From Cyclobacteriaceae bacterium (GTDB lineage Bacteria; Bacteroidota; Bacteroidia; Cytophagales; Cyclobacteriaceae), in the NCBI GenBank assembly GCA_019694875.1, contig JAIBBC010000002.1, forward strand, positions 868,001-932,000: a DNA stretch of 64,000 bases, in the 5' to 3' direction. The translations under genes and the position numbers were made by a program. How positions within the stretch are numbered: the stretch's first letter is position 1; every line of letters starts with the position of its first letter. The notes beneath the pieces were generated by a model. The model did no database searches. It was not told where the DNA came from and worked only from the letters and a program-made list of their open reading frames with translations. This document shows, in pieces, positions 50,402 through 59,159 of this stretch.

Positions 50402-53400
50402 CTAAAGAACTACGTTTACGATTTTACCCGGAACGATAATTACTTTCTTGGGCGGCTTGCCTTCACTCCACTTCTGAACGATTTCCGATGCCACCACCAG
50501 CTTCTCGATGTCTTCCTTCGGCATATCTAGTGCGAAGCTCATCTGGGCACGCACTTTTCCGTTGATGGAGATCGGATAGGTAAATGAACTTTCGATCAGA
50601 TACTGTTCATCGTACTGAGGGAACGTTGCATCAAAGACCGTTTCAGTATGCCCCAACTTTTCCCACAGTTCTTCGGCAATGTGTGGGGCAAAAGGGGCGA
50701 GGGTAATAACCAACGGTTCAAGAATGGCACGCTTGTTACACTTCATTGAGCTCAGCTCGTTTGAGCAAATCATAAATTCACTCACGGATGTGTTGAACGA
50801 GAAATTCTCAATGTCGGACTGTACTTTTTTTATCGTCTTGTGCAGAACTTTCCATTCGTCTTTTGTTGGTTCGGCATCCGTAACAGTAAGGTTGCCGGTT
50901 GCATCGTGAAACAGATTCCAGAATCGTCTCAGGAATTTGAATACACCGTCAATGCCTTGTGTGTTCCAGGGTTTGGATTGATCGAGCGGCCCGAGAAACA
51001 TCTCATACATTCTCAGCGTATCGGCACCATAGTCGTTTACAATGTTGTCGGGGTTGACAACGTTGTGCTTCGACTTAGACATTTTTTCGACTTCGCTGCC
51101 AACGATGAATTTATCACCTTCCAAAATGAACTCAGCATTTTTCAAATCATCGCGCCAAGATTTCAATTTTTCAATATCCAGAACATCACCTTCTACGAAT
51201 GAAATATCAACATGCAGGGGTGTAGTGTCATATTGCTTCCGCAGATTGTACGAAACAAATTTGTTCGTTCCGTTAACACGATGCGCAAACTTTGAAACAC
51301 CCTGAATGTGCCCCTGGTTGATTAGTTTTTTAAAGGGCTCTTCCGAATCAACGTACCCCAGGTCTTTTAGTGCCTTGCACCAGAAACGTGAATACAACAA
51401 GTGGCCGGTCGCATGTTCCGATCCGCCAATGTAAAGGTCAACGTCTTTCCAGTAACTGATTGCCTTTTTGCCGGCAAATTCAGTTTCATTTCTCGGGTCC
51501 ATATACCTGAACCAGTACCAGCTCGAGCCGGCCCAGCCGGGCATGGTGGTGAGCTCATACGGGTTTCCTTTGTAGTTCCAGTTTATTGCCCGTCCAAGCG
51601 GTGGTTCACCGGTTTCCGTAGGCTTGTATTCGTTTATCTCCGGCAATGTTACCGGCAAGTCTTTCAAATCGACCAGCTTGGGAATTCCATTCTCATAATA
51701 AACCGGGAATGGTTCGCCCCAGTAACGCTGCCGTCCGAAGATTGCATCGCGCATGCGGTAGTTAATCTTGCGTTTGCCAATCCCCAGTTGCTCAACGCGC
51801 TGTAATGCTTTTTCAATCGCCTCTTTCCAATCCAGTCCGTTTAGAAAATCTGAATTGATCATCTTGCCCGACTTCGGATCGAAGTTGTCTTTCGTGATGT
51901 CGGATGTCGGTCCTTCCAGCACATCGATGATCGGGAGATTAAAATGTTTGGCGAAAGCATAGTCGCGCGTATCGCTCGATGGAACCGCCATTACGGCCCC
52001 GGTTCCGTATCCTGCTAAAACATAATCGGCAATCCAAACCGGAATCTTTGCTCCGTTAAACGGATTGATCGCATACGCTCCGGTAAACGCACCGGTGATG
52101 CGTTTTACTTCCGTCATTCTTTCGCGTTCGCTGCGATTTTTGGCAACCTCAACGTATTTCTCAACTTCTCCTTTTTGTTCCGGTGTCGTGATTTTTGAAA
52201 CAAGTTCATGTTCCGGTGCCAGCACCATAAACGTTACGCCATAGATGGTATCGATGCGTGTGGTGAAGACGGTGATGGCCTCACCCTTGCCCTCTCCGGG
52301 GGATAGGGTACCGTGTTCGGCTTTGATTGACGGAGCTTTTTCTAATGTCGATTTAATTTTTTCGAGCACCTTTTGCAGGTCACCTTTTATCTCATCGTTG
52401 GTAAACCGAATGACTTGAAAGCCGGCTTCGTTCAAAAAGGCAGTACGTGCGTCATCGTATTCAACGTTATTTAAATGATAGTCACCATCGATTTCAATAA
52501 CCGTTCTTCTGTCCAGACAGACGAAATCGGCTATGAAAGTTCCTATGGCGTGCTGTCTCCTGATCTTGTAACCAAGCTTGCTATTGCGCACTTCTTGCCA
52601 AAGAATCCCCTCGCACTCAGTAAAGTAACGCCTGTTTTCTTTGGAGTACTTTTTAAGAACGCTCCAGTAATTTTTTTCTGCAGTCTGGTAGTTTCCTGTT
52701 TTTGCCGAGGCCGCTCCCTTCTCCACCGGAGAAGGGTTGGGGATGAGGCTAAAACTCAGTTCGCACCCGGTAGATTTTCCGATCCAGTTGCGCTGCATTT
52801 CTTTTACCGGCTCGGGCCAGTCGATCGTGTCAAGGCCATTCAGCAACCGTTCTGCATAGGCTGAGATACGCATGCTCCACTGCCACATTTCTTTACGCTC
52901 AACGGGATATCCGCCACGCTCACTCACACCATCCTTTACTTCATCGTTAGAAAGTACTGTTCCCAACGCAGGGCACCAATTCACCATCGTTTCCGAGCGG
53001 TAAGCGATGCGGTACTTCTGTAAAAAAGTTTCTCTCTCTTGTTCGTTAAAGTTCTTCCACTGGTCCGCAGTGATCAGCGGTGTTTCATCGTCACATACGG
53101 CATCCACGTTTCTGTTACCATTCTTCTCCAGTTCGGAGATCAGCTTTTGAATGTCTTCTGTTTTGTCGGTCTTCTTGTTGTAGAAGCTGTTGAACAACTG
53201 TATGAAGATCCACTGCGTCCACTTATAATAAGCCGGGTCGCTGGTTTGCACCTCACGGCTCCAATCGTAGCAAAAGCCGATCTGTCCCAACTGCCGTTTA
53301 TACGTTTCGATGTTAACCCGCGTGGTTTTTTCGGGATGTTGCCCGGTTTGAATGGCATATTGTTCTGCCGGCAAGCCGAACGAATCAAAACCCATCGGGT

Positions 53401-53632
53401 GAAGTACATTAAAACCCTTCAGGCGCTTGTAGCGCGATACAATATCGGTGGCGATGTATCCCAGCGGGTGGCCTACATGCAACCCGGCACCGGAAGGATA
53501 GGGGAACATATCCAGCACATAGTACTTAGGCCGGGGCGAGTCGTTCGACACTTGGTATGTGCCACGTTTTGCCCATTCTGAGCGCCATTTCTCTTCAATT
53601 TTCCTGATCTCTTCTTTACTGTATTCGGCCAT
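50402..53632 (-). CDS. leuS: Leucyl-tRNA synthetase with an in-frame DUF559 insertion
   Basis: This 1076-residue class I synthetase should charge tRNA-Leu. The HIGH motif is HVGH (52-55), KMSKS is at 850-854, and the editing domain begins with ITVFTTRIDTIYGVTFM. Residues 296-451 do not belong to LeuRS: they lie between GKSTGCELSFS and AITVFTTR, at the root of the CP1 editing domain, and encode a DUF559 nuclease-like domain. Without them the protein is about 919 residues, a normal length for the phylum. The frame is kept across both junctions and no stop occurs. No intein motifs are present, so the mature protein should be a fusion. As the only leuS seen here, it is presumably functional. Confidence 0.95.
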   Translation of the reverse strand: MAEYSKEEIRKIEEKWRSEWAKRGTYQVSNDSPRPKYYVLDMFPYPSGAGLHVGHPLGYIATDIVSRYKRLKGFNVLHPMGFDSFGLPAEQYAIQTGQHPEKTTRVNIETYKRQLGQIGFCYDWSREVQTSDPAYYKWTQWIFIQLFNSFYNKKTDKTEDIQKLISELEKNGNRNVDAVCDDETPLITADQWKNFNEQERETFLQKYRIAYRSETMVNWCPALGTVLSNDEVKDGVSERGGYPVERKEMWQWSMRISAYAERLLNGLDTIDWPEPVKEMQRNWIGKSTGCELSFSLIPNPSPVEKGAASAKTGNYQTAEKNYWSVLKKYSKENRRYFTECEGILWQEVRNSKLGYKIRRQHAIGTFIADFVCLDRRTVIEIDGDYHLNNVEYDDARTAFLNEAGFQVIRFTNDEIKGDLQKVLEKIKSTLEKAPSIKAEHGTLSPGEGKGEAITVFTTRIDTIYGVTFMVLAPEHELVSKITTPEQKGEVEKYVEVAKNRSERERMTEVKRITGAFTGAYAINPFNGAKIPVWIADYVLAGYGTGAVMAVPSSDTRDYAFAKHFNLPIIDVLEGPTSDITKDNFDPKSGKMINSDFLNGLDWKEAIEKALQRVEQLGIGKRKINYRMRDAIFGRQRYWGEPFPVYYENGIPKLVDLKDLPVTLPEINEYKPTETGEPPLGRAINWNYKGNPYELTTMPGWAGSSWYWFRYMDPRNETEFAGKKAISYWKDVDLYIGGSEHATGHLLYSRFWCKALKDLGYVDSEEPFKKLINQGHIQGVSKFAHRVNGTNKFVSYNLRKQYDTTPLHVDISFVEGDVLDIEKLKSWRDDLKNAEFILEGDKFIVGSEVEKMSKSKHNVVNPDNIVNDYGADTLRMYEMFLGPLDQSKPWNTQGIDGVFKFLRRFWNLFHDATGNLTVTDAEPTKDEWKVLHKTIKKVQSDIENFSFNTSVSEFMICSNELSSMKCNKRAILEPLVITLAPFAPHIAEELWEKLGHTETVFDATFPQYDEQYLIESSFTYPISINGKVRAQMSFALDMPKEDIEKLVVASEIVQKWSEGKPPKKVIIVPGKIVNVVL
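52290..52308. repeat. Left-end palindrome of the DUF559 cassette
   Basis: CCCTCTCC-GGG-GGATAGGG pairs at seven of eight positions and lies just inside the GCCTCACCC end (52278). It is the mate of the perfect palindrome at the other end. Confidence 0.7.
52716..52736. repeat. Right-end palindrome of the DUF559 cassette
   Basis: CCCTTCTCC-ACC-GGAGAAGGG is a perfect 9-bp palindrome with a 3-nt loop, adjacent to the inverted GCCTCATCC end at 52741-52749. It resembles REP-type dyads. Confidence 0.75.
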
Positions 53633-53657
53633 TGTCTGCTAAAAATTCCTGGTGAAG

Positions 53658-53676
53658 TCCCGGAAAATCTCCGGGA
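53658..53676 (-). promoter_or_regulatory. Hairpin in the leuS leader
   Basis: TCCCGGA and its complement form a perfect 7-bp stem with a 5-nt loop, 26-44 bases upstream of the leuS start. A TATTTTTG -7 element on the minus strand (53689-53682) predicts transcription starting at about 53676, so the hairpin would be the very 5' end of the mRNA. No T-box features are present. Confidence 0.4.
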
Positions 53677-53681
53677 AACCG

Positions 53682-53689
53682 CAAAAATA
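53682..53689 (-). promoter_or_regulatory. Candidate -7 element of leuS
   Basis: On the minus strand the block reads TATTTTTG, an exact TAnnTTTG match, 50 bases upstream of the leuS ATG. A -33 TTTG is not obvious. Confidence 0.4.
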
Positions 53690-53820
53690 ATCCAATCCTC
53701 TGAATTGCCCAGTTTCCGGTTTCCACAGTTCATCCGGCTCACCCGACAGTTCGGTAACATCCTTTTTAAAACGCCATCCCTGACACAAATCTTTACCGTG
53801 TAATCGCTCAAAAACCCTCT

Positions 53821-55977
53821 ATGAAATTATTTGTTACCGCTCTGTGTATAACTCTGATTGCGACAGCTCACGCCCAGGTGAAAGTCTCGGGGAAAGTGAC
53901 TGACGAAAAGGGGGAAGCTGTAATCGGAGCCAATGTTGTGATTAAAGATTCTTACGATGGCGCGAGCGTAGGGGTGGACGGTTCATTCAGTTTCAACACC
54001 ACCGAAAACGGTACGCGCATTTTAGCAATCACGGCCATCGGCTACCAGCCCTTTGAGCAGGAGGTGGATCTCAGTAAACCGGTTGAACTGAACGTAACGC
54101 TGCATGAAGAATTCAATGAGCTTGATGCGGTGGTGATTTCGGCAGGTTCGTTTACGGCCGGGGAAGAAAGACGCAGAACAATTTTAAAAGCAATCGACAT
54201 TGCTACAACAGCAGGCGCAACGGCCGACATTGCCGGAGCATTGAATACGTTACCGGGCACGACTAAAGTAGGCGAGACCGGTCGTTTGTTTGTGAGGGGT
54301 GGCGATGACAGCGAGGCACGGACTTTCATTGATGGCCTGGCAGTTCTCAACTCATACGCGGCATCCGCACCTAACACGCCAACCCGAAGCAGATTTTTAC
54401 CTTTTATGTTTAAGGGAACAAGTTTCAGCACCGGTGGCTATTCGGCAGAGTATGGACAAGCACTTTCATCGGCTTTAATTCTGAATTCAAGGGATAAAGC
54501 CGAAATGAATCAAACAGATATCGGAATTTTTTCGCTTGGGGCTGAAGTTGCTCATACGCAGGTGTTTGACAGATCGTCCGCATCGGCAAAGATTTCGTAC
54601 ACTGACATCAGTCCATATTACGACATCATTCAGCAGCGTGTCGATTGGAAGAATCCTTATAAATCATTAACCGGTAATGCAGCTTATCGCCAGCAACTTG
54701 GGGATAATGGCGGCTATCTTAAATTTTATGGGAATTACAGCCAAACAAACTTTTCGCTGTATCAGCATGATATTGATGAACCGTCACAAAAGGAGCTTTA
54801 TGATATCCATAACGAGTACGCCTATGGTAACGCAGCATTTACTCAACCTCTGAACAAAAATTGGTCGGTACGGAGCGGTGTTTCATACTCGTATAATAAA
54901 GATGCTATTGAAATTGGTGGAGTGCCGATGAGCGAAACGGAACAGGGACTTCACGTTAAGGGAGTGTTGGAGCACTCGCTGTCCGATAAAGCTGAGCTGC
55001 GTTTCGGTTCGGAATTAATCTCCAGAAAATACGAGGCATCGCGTTTTGATGAAGCTTCGTCAACTACTCAATCGCAAGGTTTTGATGAGGTGATCTCAGG
55101 AACCTTTGCGGAAACTGAGATTTATGTAAGCAACGCCATCGTAACCCGGCTGGGTGCGCGAACAGAATACAACAATCTGCTAGGCAAGCTTTCGCTGGAT
55201 CCGCGATTGTCAATTGCATACAAACCGTTTGAAAGCGGTCAATTTTCATTTGCTTACGGTACGTTCCGGCAATCCGCTAAAAATCAATACGTTAGAGTCA
55301 ATCCTGAACTAAAAAATGAGAAGGCTGAGCATTTCATCCTGAACTATCAGGTGATTACCGATAGCCGCACGTTCCGGGTTGAGGCTTATTATAAAAGGTA
55401 TTCGGATCTTGCGAAGTTTGGTAGTGCCGATCAAACCATCATCAACAACAAAGGAACCGGGTATGCACGAGGTGCGGAGGTTTTCTGGAGAGATAATAAA
55501 TCGTTGCCGAATGTTGACTACTGGATTTCGTATTCATTTCTGGATACCAAGCGCGACTACATGAATTTTCCGGTTAAAGCGATGCCAACCTTTGCGTCAA
55601 GGCATAATTTCTCCGCTGTATACAAGCACTTTATCAACGCGTTAAAAACGCAACTCGGAGTTACGTATTCGTACGGGTCACCGCGGCCATACAACAATCC
55701 GAACAGCAATAAATTCAATGCGGGCCGCACGCCATCGTACCATGATTTAAGTGCTAATATTAGTTACCTGCCGAAGAACTGGCTGATCATCTATGTGTCA
55801 TGCACCAACCTGCTGGGTCGCGATAATATTTTCGGATACCGGTACAGTACGGTCGCAGATGCAGATGGTGCGTATGCACGCGAGGCAATCCGGCAACCGG
55901 CACGTCACTTTCTTCTTGTTGGAATTTTAATCACCCTATCTAAAAATAAATCAATCAATCAATTACCTAACCTTTAA
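53821..55977 (+). CDS. TonB-dependent outer-membrane receptor
   Basis: This 718-residue receptor has a signal peptide (MKLFVTALCITLIATAHAQ) and a carboxypeptidase regulatory-like domain (about 20-95: VKVSGKVTDEKGEAVIGANVVIKD). A plug follows with LNTLPGTTKVGETGRLFVRGGDDSEARTFIDGLAV (about 140-175), then a 22-strand barrel. It takes up an unknown ligand using TonB energy. No SusD partner is adjacent, so it is a siderophore/cofactor-type rather than a polysaccharide-utilisation receptor. The next gene encodes a secreted helical protein and is probably cotranscribed. Confidence 0.92.
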   Translation: MKLFVTALCITLIATAHAQVKVSGKVTDEKGEAVIGANVVIKDSYDGASVGVDGSFSFNTTENGTRILAITAIGYQPFEQEVDLSKPVELNVTLHEEFNELDAVVISAGSFTAGEERRRTILKAIDIATTAGATADIAGALNTLPGTTKVGETGRLFVRGGDDSEARTFIDGLAVLNSYAASAPNTPTRSRFLPFMFKGTSFSTGGYSAEYGQALSSALILNSRDKAEMNQTDIGIFSLGAEVAHTQVFDRSSASAKISYTDISPYYDIIQQRVDWKNPYKSLTGNAAYRQQLGDNGGYLKFYGNYSQTNFSLYQHDIDEPSQKELYDIHNEYAYGNAAFTQPLNKNWSVRSGVSYSYNKDAIEIGGVPMSETEQGLHVKGVLEHSLSDKAELRFGSELISRKYEASRFDEASSTTQSQGFDEVISGTFAETEIYVSNAIVTRLGARTEYNNLLGKLSLDPRLSIAYKPFESGQFSFAYGTFRQSAKNQYVRVNPELKNEKAEHFILNYQVITDSRTFRVEAYYKRYSDLAKFGSADQTIINNKGTGYARGAEVFWRDNKSLPNVDYWISYSFLDTKRDYMNFPVKAMPTFASRHNFSAVYKHFINALKTQLGVTYSYGSPRPYNNPNSNKFNAGRTPSYHDLSANISYLPKNWLIIYVSCTNLLGRDNIFGYRYSTVADADGAYAREAIRQPARHFLLVGILITLSKNKSINQLPNL

Positions 55978-55987
55978 TCCAAAGCAT

Positions 55988-56623
55988 ATGAAAGCTGTAT
56001 TTGCAATTCTTCTTATTCTGGTTGTTTCTACCCTCACCGCTCAGGATAAGTATACCGAAACCATGTTAAAAAACATCGAGGCAACCTATAAGGCCCAAAC
56101 GGTTGCTGACTTCCAGGCTGTAGCCAACACATTTGAGCGCATCGCGGCTGCCGAAAAAACAAAATGGGAACCATTCTACTATGCAGGTTACAACTACCTG
56201 ATGATGGCAACCATTGAAACGGATGGCCCGAAAAAAGATTCGTATCTTGATCTGGCAACCAAAAACATTGATCAGGCAAAAGCCATTAAAGCAAACGACT
56301 CCGAGATCACTGCACTGGAAGGGTTCGTGCACATGATTCGTGTTACTGTTGATCCGCAAACCCGTGGCCAGGAATATTCAGGCAAAGCATTCCGCTCATT
56401 CAGCACAGCGGTTGCTCTTAACGGAGAAAATCCACGCGCATTAATGCTGATGGGGCAGATGCAGTACGGTACCGCACAATTCTTTGGTACGCCAACAACG
56501 GATGCGTGTGCTACAATCGAGAAGTCACTTCAGAAGTTTGAAACCTTCAAGGCCGATAGCGCAATTGCTCCGCAGTGGGGAAAGCCTTTGGCAGAAAAAT
56601 TAAAAGGAAATTGCAAGCTTTAG
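55988..56623 (+). CDS. Exported helical (TPR-like) protein
   Basis: This 211-residue protein has signal peptide MKAVFAILLILVVSTLTAQ. The mature part is a series of helices with spacing that recalls tetratricopeptide repeats, such as FYYAGYNYLMMATIE, LDLATKNIDQAKAIKANDSEITALEGFVHM and SFSTAVALNGENPRALMLMGQMQYGTAQFFG. It starts 10 bases after the TonB-dependent receptor gene. The linkage suggests a periplasmic partner of the receptor. The TPR call is moderate; the specific role is unknown. Confidence 0.65.
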   Translation: MKAVFAILLILVVSTLTAQDKYTETMLKNIEATYKAQTVADFQAVANTFERIAAAEKTKWEPFYYAGYNYLMMATIETDGPKKDSYLDLATKNIDQAKAIKANDSEITALEGFVHMIRVTVDPQTRGQEYSGKAFRSFSTAVALNGENPRALMLMGQMQYGTAQFFGTPTTDACATIEKSLQKFETFKADSAIAPQWGKPLAEKLKGNCKL

Positions 56624-56683
56624 AGAACGGGGCAGAAGCAATGCCGTCAACGTCAGAATAGTTGTCTTTAATTTTTGAATCAC

Positions 56684-57370
56684 ATGGAAAAGTTAGTCCT
56701 GTTTTTGAAGTACTCTCACATCGTGGCCGGAGTTATCTCGCTAATCACCGCCCCGGTGGCAATGCTTGTTACGAAAGGAGGTGCCGCACACCGCACATCC
56801 GGTAAAATCTTCCTCTGGAGCATGGTGTATATTTTTGTTTCTGCCATTATCCTGGGGACCTATCATTGGAAACCTTTTCTGCTCATGGTCTCCGTGTTAA
56901 GCTTTTACCTCGTCTACAGCGGCACACGTACACTGAAGCAAAAGCAAATCAGACTTGCCGGCAGTGTGATGTGGTACGATTGGCTTGTTGCAATAGCATG
57001 CGGTTTATTTATGATTGCCTTTTTAATCTGGTCAGTAGATTTAATGGTGAACGGTACCAACGTTATTCTGATTTTGTTTTTTAGCGTTGGGGGATTATTC
57101 AGCATTGTTACCGAAATGAAGCGCTACCGGGTTCGCACCGAAACGAAACATGGCTGGCTATTCAACCACATCGGCAGAATGACGGGGGGATTTATTGCAG
57201 CTGTAACAGCCTTTTCCACTAATGTGCTAACGTTTCTCCCGGGAGTTGTGCAATGGTTATGGCCTACGTTGATTGGCAACGTGCTGATTATCTTCTGGAT
57301 AAGAACATACCGTAAAAAACTTGACAACGGGGCCCGAATCACCGACCTTGTTCAATTAAACCGACATTAA
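56684..57370 (+). CDS. Polytopic membrane protein (DUF2306-like)
   Basis: This 228-residue protein has about seven hydrophobic segments and starts at the ATG giving MEKLVLFLKYSHIVAGVISL; a TTG-initiated extension is dismissed. The early KYSHIVAGVISLITAPVAML and the AAHRTSGKIFLW segment, with conserved His residues, resemble DUF2306 proteins, and a heme or metal could be bound there. The late HIGRMTGGFIAAVTAF contains another His. The gene ends three bases before the LytS kinase gene, so it may supply or sense the signal for it. The family call is tentative. Confidence 0.6.
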   Translation: MEKLVLFLKYSHIVAGVISLITAPVAMLVTKGGAAHRTSGKIFLWSMVYIFVSAIILGTYHWKPFLLMVSVLSFYLVYSGTRTLKQKQIRLAGSVMWYDWLVAIACGLFMIAFLIWSVDLMVNGTNVILILFFSVGGLFSIVTEMKRYRVRTETKHGWLFNHIGRMTGGFIAAVTAFSTNVLTFLPGVVQWLWPTLIGNVLIIFWIRTYRKKLDNGARITDLVQLNRH

Positions 57371-57372
57371 AC

Positions 57373-58398
57373 ATGCCCCGCGTCTCACGTTGGCAAGGAC
57401 TGAAATTCGAATTGAAGTTTTTCATCAGCGTTACGCTTGTCAGCATTGGGCAGACATGGGTGTTTTGCCAGTACTGTCATAATCATCTCAGGGCATTCGT
57501 TTTGGTGAGCCTGTTTTGTCTCTGCATGTGGTTTTTTCTTTGGCGGGGCAATGCCCGGTTAACCGATTATACCAACAGCAAGATCTCCTGGCTTGAACAG
57601 CCAATCAAAAGATTTGTGGTAGGAATGATTAGTACAATCGCGTATACCGCGGGTACTATTGTGGCTACTATGTACGTTTTTAAATGGCTTTTCGATTTTG
57701 ATTTTGGCGACAGCCTTAAAACCACAATTGTAATTTCAATTGTGATCACTCTTTTAATCTCCTTTTTTCTTCATGCACGGGAGTTTTTCTTTAACTGGCG
57801 AAAACTTGAACTTGATGCCGTAAGGCTGCGCAATGAAAACCTGACATCCAAATATGAATCCCTGAAAAGCCAGCTTGACCCGCACTTTTTGTTCAATAGT
57901 CTGAACGTGTTGACCAATCTGGTGTATGCTGACGCGGACAAGTCGGCCCGGTTCATCAAACAGCTTTCGGAAGTTTACCGGTATGTGCTTGAGGTAAGAA
58001 ACAAGGAACTTGTGCCGCTTGAAGAAGAACTGAGGTTCGTAGAGTCCTATCTCTACCTGCAACAAATCCGTTTTGGCGATAAACTCCGGGTTGAAAATAA
58101 ACTGGAGGGCCTGTCAGGCCTGATCCCGCCTCTTGCGCTTCAGATTCTGGTCGAAAATGCTATAAAGCATAATGTTATTTCGGAAGACGATCCCCTCACA
58201 ATTAAAATGTATGTACAGGATAACGAGGTAGTGGTGGAGAATAACTTTCAAAAGAAAACCCGCCTAACGGAAGGTAGTACGGGCATCGGTCTGGATAACA
58301 TCTCGAAGCGATACGAGTTTTTGAGCAACAAAAGGATTACCATTTTGGAAACGCCATCCTCATTCCTTGTTAAACTACCGTTACTTCAAAGCAGTTGA
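57373..58398 (+). CDS. LytS-family sensor histidine kinase
   Basis: This 341-residue membrane kinase has four hydrophobic segments (about 15-31, 40-57, 80-103 and 116-134) and a short linker. The HisKA-like box LDPHFLFNSLNVLTNL has His171, and the ATP-binding domain shows PPLALQILVENAIKHN and GIGLDNISKRYEFL. It has no periplasmic sensing domain, as is usual for this group. It overlaps the LytTR regulator by one base, forming a pair. Confidence 0.93.
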   Translation: MPRVSRWQGLKFELKFFISVTLVSIGQTWVFCQYCHNHLRAFVLVSLFCLCMWFFLWRGNARLTDYTNSKISWLEQPIKRFVVGMISTIAYTAGTIVATMYVFKWLFDFDFGDSLKTTIVISIVITLLISFFLHAREFFFNWRKLELDAVRLRNENLTSKYESLKSQLDPHFLFNSLNVLTNLVYADADKSARFIKQLSEVYRYVLEVRNKELVPLEEELRFVESYLYLQQIRFGDKLRVENKLEGLSGLIPPLALQILVENAIKHNVISEDDPLTIKMYVQDNEVVVENNFQKKTRLTEGSTGIGLDNISKRYEFLSNKRITILETPSSFLVKLPLLQSS

Positions 58399-59159
58399 TG
58401 AACGTTTTAATTATCGAAGACGAGCCGCTCGCGGTGCAGCGATTGGAGACACTGGTTGGTGATATTCATCCGGGCGCTAACATCGTTTCCCGGATCGATT
58501 CTGTTAAGAAGTCTGTTCAGTGGTTTAAAAGTAACCCGTCACCCGATTTGGTGCTCATGGATATCCAGCTTGCAGATGGCATCAGCTTCCAGATTTTCGA
58601 ACAATGTGAAGTTAACGCACCCGTTATCTTTACAACAGCATATGACGAGTACGCATTGAAGGCATTTAAAGTTAACAGCATTGATTATATTTTAAAACCG
58701 GTTGATAAAACCGACCTGGCCAACGCGTTACGGAAACTGGAGTCGTTAAAAAATGCCCAGCCAACACAAACACAGCTTATGCAAAGCATTACACAGGCGA
58801 TGCAAATGCTTACGCGAAAATACAAAGAGCGGTTTGTAATAAAAGTAGGGGAGCATCTCAAAACAGTCGACACTAAAAGCATACTTTACTTCTACAGTCA
58901 GGAGAAAACCACCTTTTGCCACACCTCCGACAATCGAAATTACATTCTCGACTACACGCTCGAGCAACTTGAAACACTTGTTGACCCGACTGATTACTTC
59001 CGGGCAAACCGCAAGTACCTGGTGGGCAATAACAGCATTCAGGATATTATTTCGTACACAAACAGCAGGCTGCGATTGGTGCTTAAGAATTCTCAGGATA
59101 ACGACATCATTGTTGCGCGTGAGCGCGTGCAGGATTTCAGGCTTTGGTTGGATCGTTAG
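58398..59159 (+). CDS. LytTR-family response regulator
   Basis: This 253-residue regulator has an N-terminal receiver with phospho-acceptor Asp55 (LVLMDIQLADG), acid residues in IIEDEP, and the switch Lys in YILKPVDK. A LytTR DNA-binding domain occupies about 145-250 (VIKVGEHLKTVDTKSILYFYSQEKTT, FRANRKYLVGN). LytTR proteins bind pairs of direct repeats. It starts at the ATG within TGATG at the kinase stop; a TTG one codon earlier is not needed. It overlaps the convergent receiver gene by 23 bases. Confidence 0.94.
   Translation: MNVLIIEDEPLAVQRLETLVGDIHPGANIVSRIDSVKKSVQWFKSNPSPDLVLMDIQLADGISFQIFEQCEVNAPVIFTTAYDEYALKAFKVNSIDYILKPVDKTDLANALRKLESLKNAQPTQTQLMQSITQAMQMLTRKYKERFVIKVGEHLKTVDTKSILYFYSQEKTTFCHTSDNRNYILDYTLEQLETLVDPTDYFRANRKYLVGNNSIQDIISYTNSRLRLVLKNSQDNDIIVARERVQDFRLWLDR

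Larger units (their letters stand above)
52278..52749 (-). mobile_element. Palindrome-bounded DUF559 nuclease cassette inserted in leuS
   Basis: This ~471-bp block encodes leuS residues about 296-451. Residues 315-430 match the DUF559 (PD-(D/E)XK, Vsr-like) pattern: E341 in ECEGILW, KIRRQHAIG, D369 in IADF, E380-x-D382 in VIEIDG, then GFQVIRFTNDEI. The block is bounded by GCCTCAyCC in inverted orientation. Each end is followed by a palindrome with a 3-nt loop: a perfect 9-bp stem at 52716-52736 and 7 of 8 pairs at 52290-52308. The palindromes are translated as NPSPVEKG and LSPGEGKGE. The cassette has no Met codon in frame, so it can be made only as part of LeuRS. This resembles an inserted mobile element rather than a fused native domain. 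Confidence 0.75.

Noticed and set aside
52278-52749. Intein inside leuS
   Set aside because: No Cys/Ser at the first residue of the insert with intein blocks, and no His-Asn at its end followed by Cys, Ser or Thr. The content is DUF559, not a splicing fold.
53039-53581. Long plus-strand open frame (180 codons) opposite leuS
   Set aside because: It lies fully antisense to the conserved N-terminal half of LeuRS, shows no recognisable domain and fits a codon-usage shadow.
50402-53632. A second insertion at about residues 155-205 of LeuRS
   Set aside because: The KTDKTEDIQKLISELEKNGN region is extra relative to E. coli, but such a segment is common in Bacteroidota LeuRS and has no element ends.
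53633-53820. T-box or amino-acid attenuator in the leuS leader
   Set aside because: Only a simple 7-bp hairpin is present; no T-box core sequence, no terminator/antiterminator pair.
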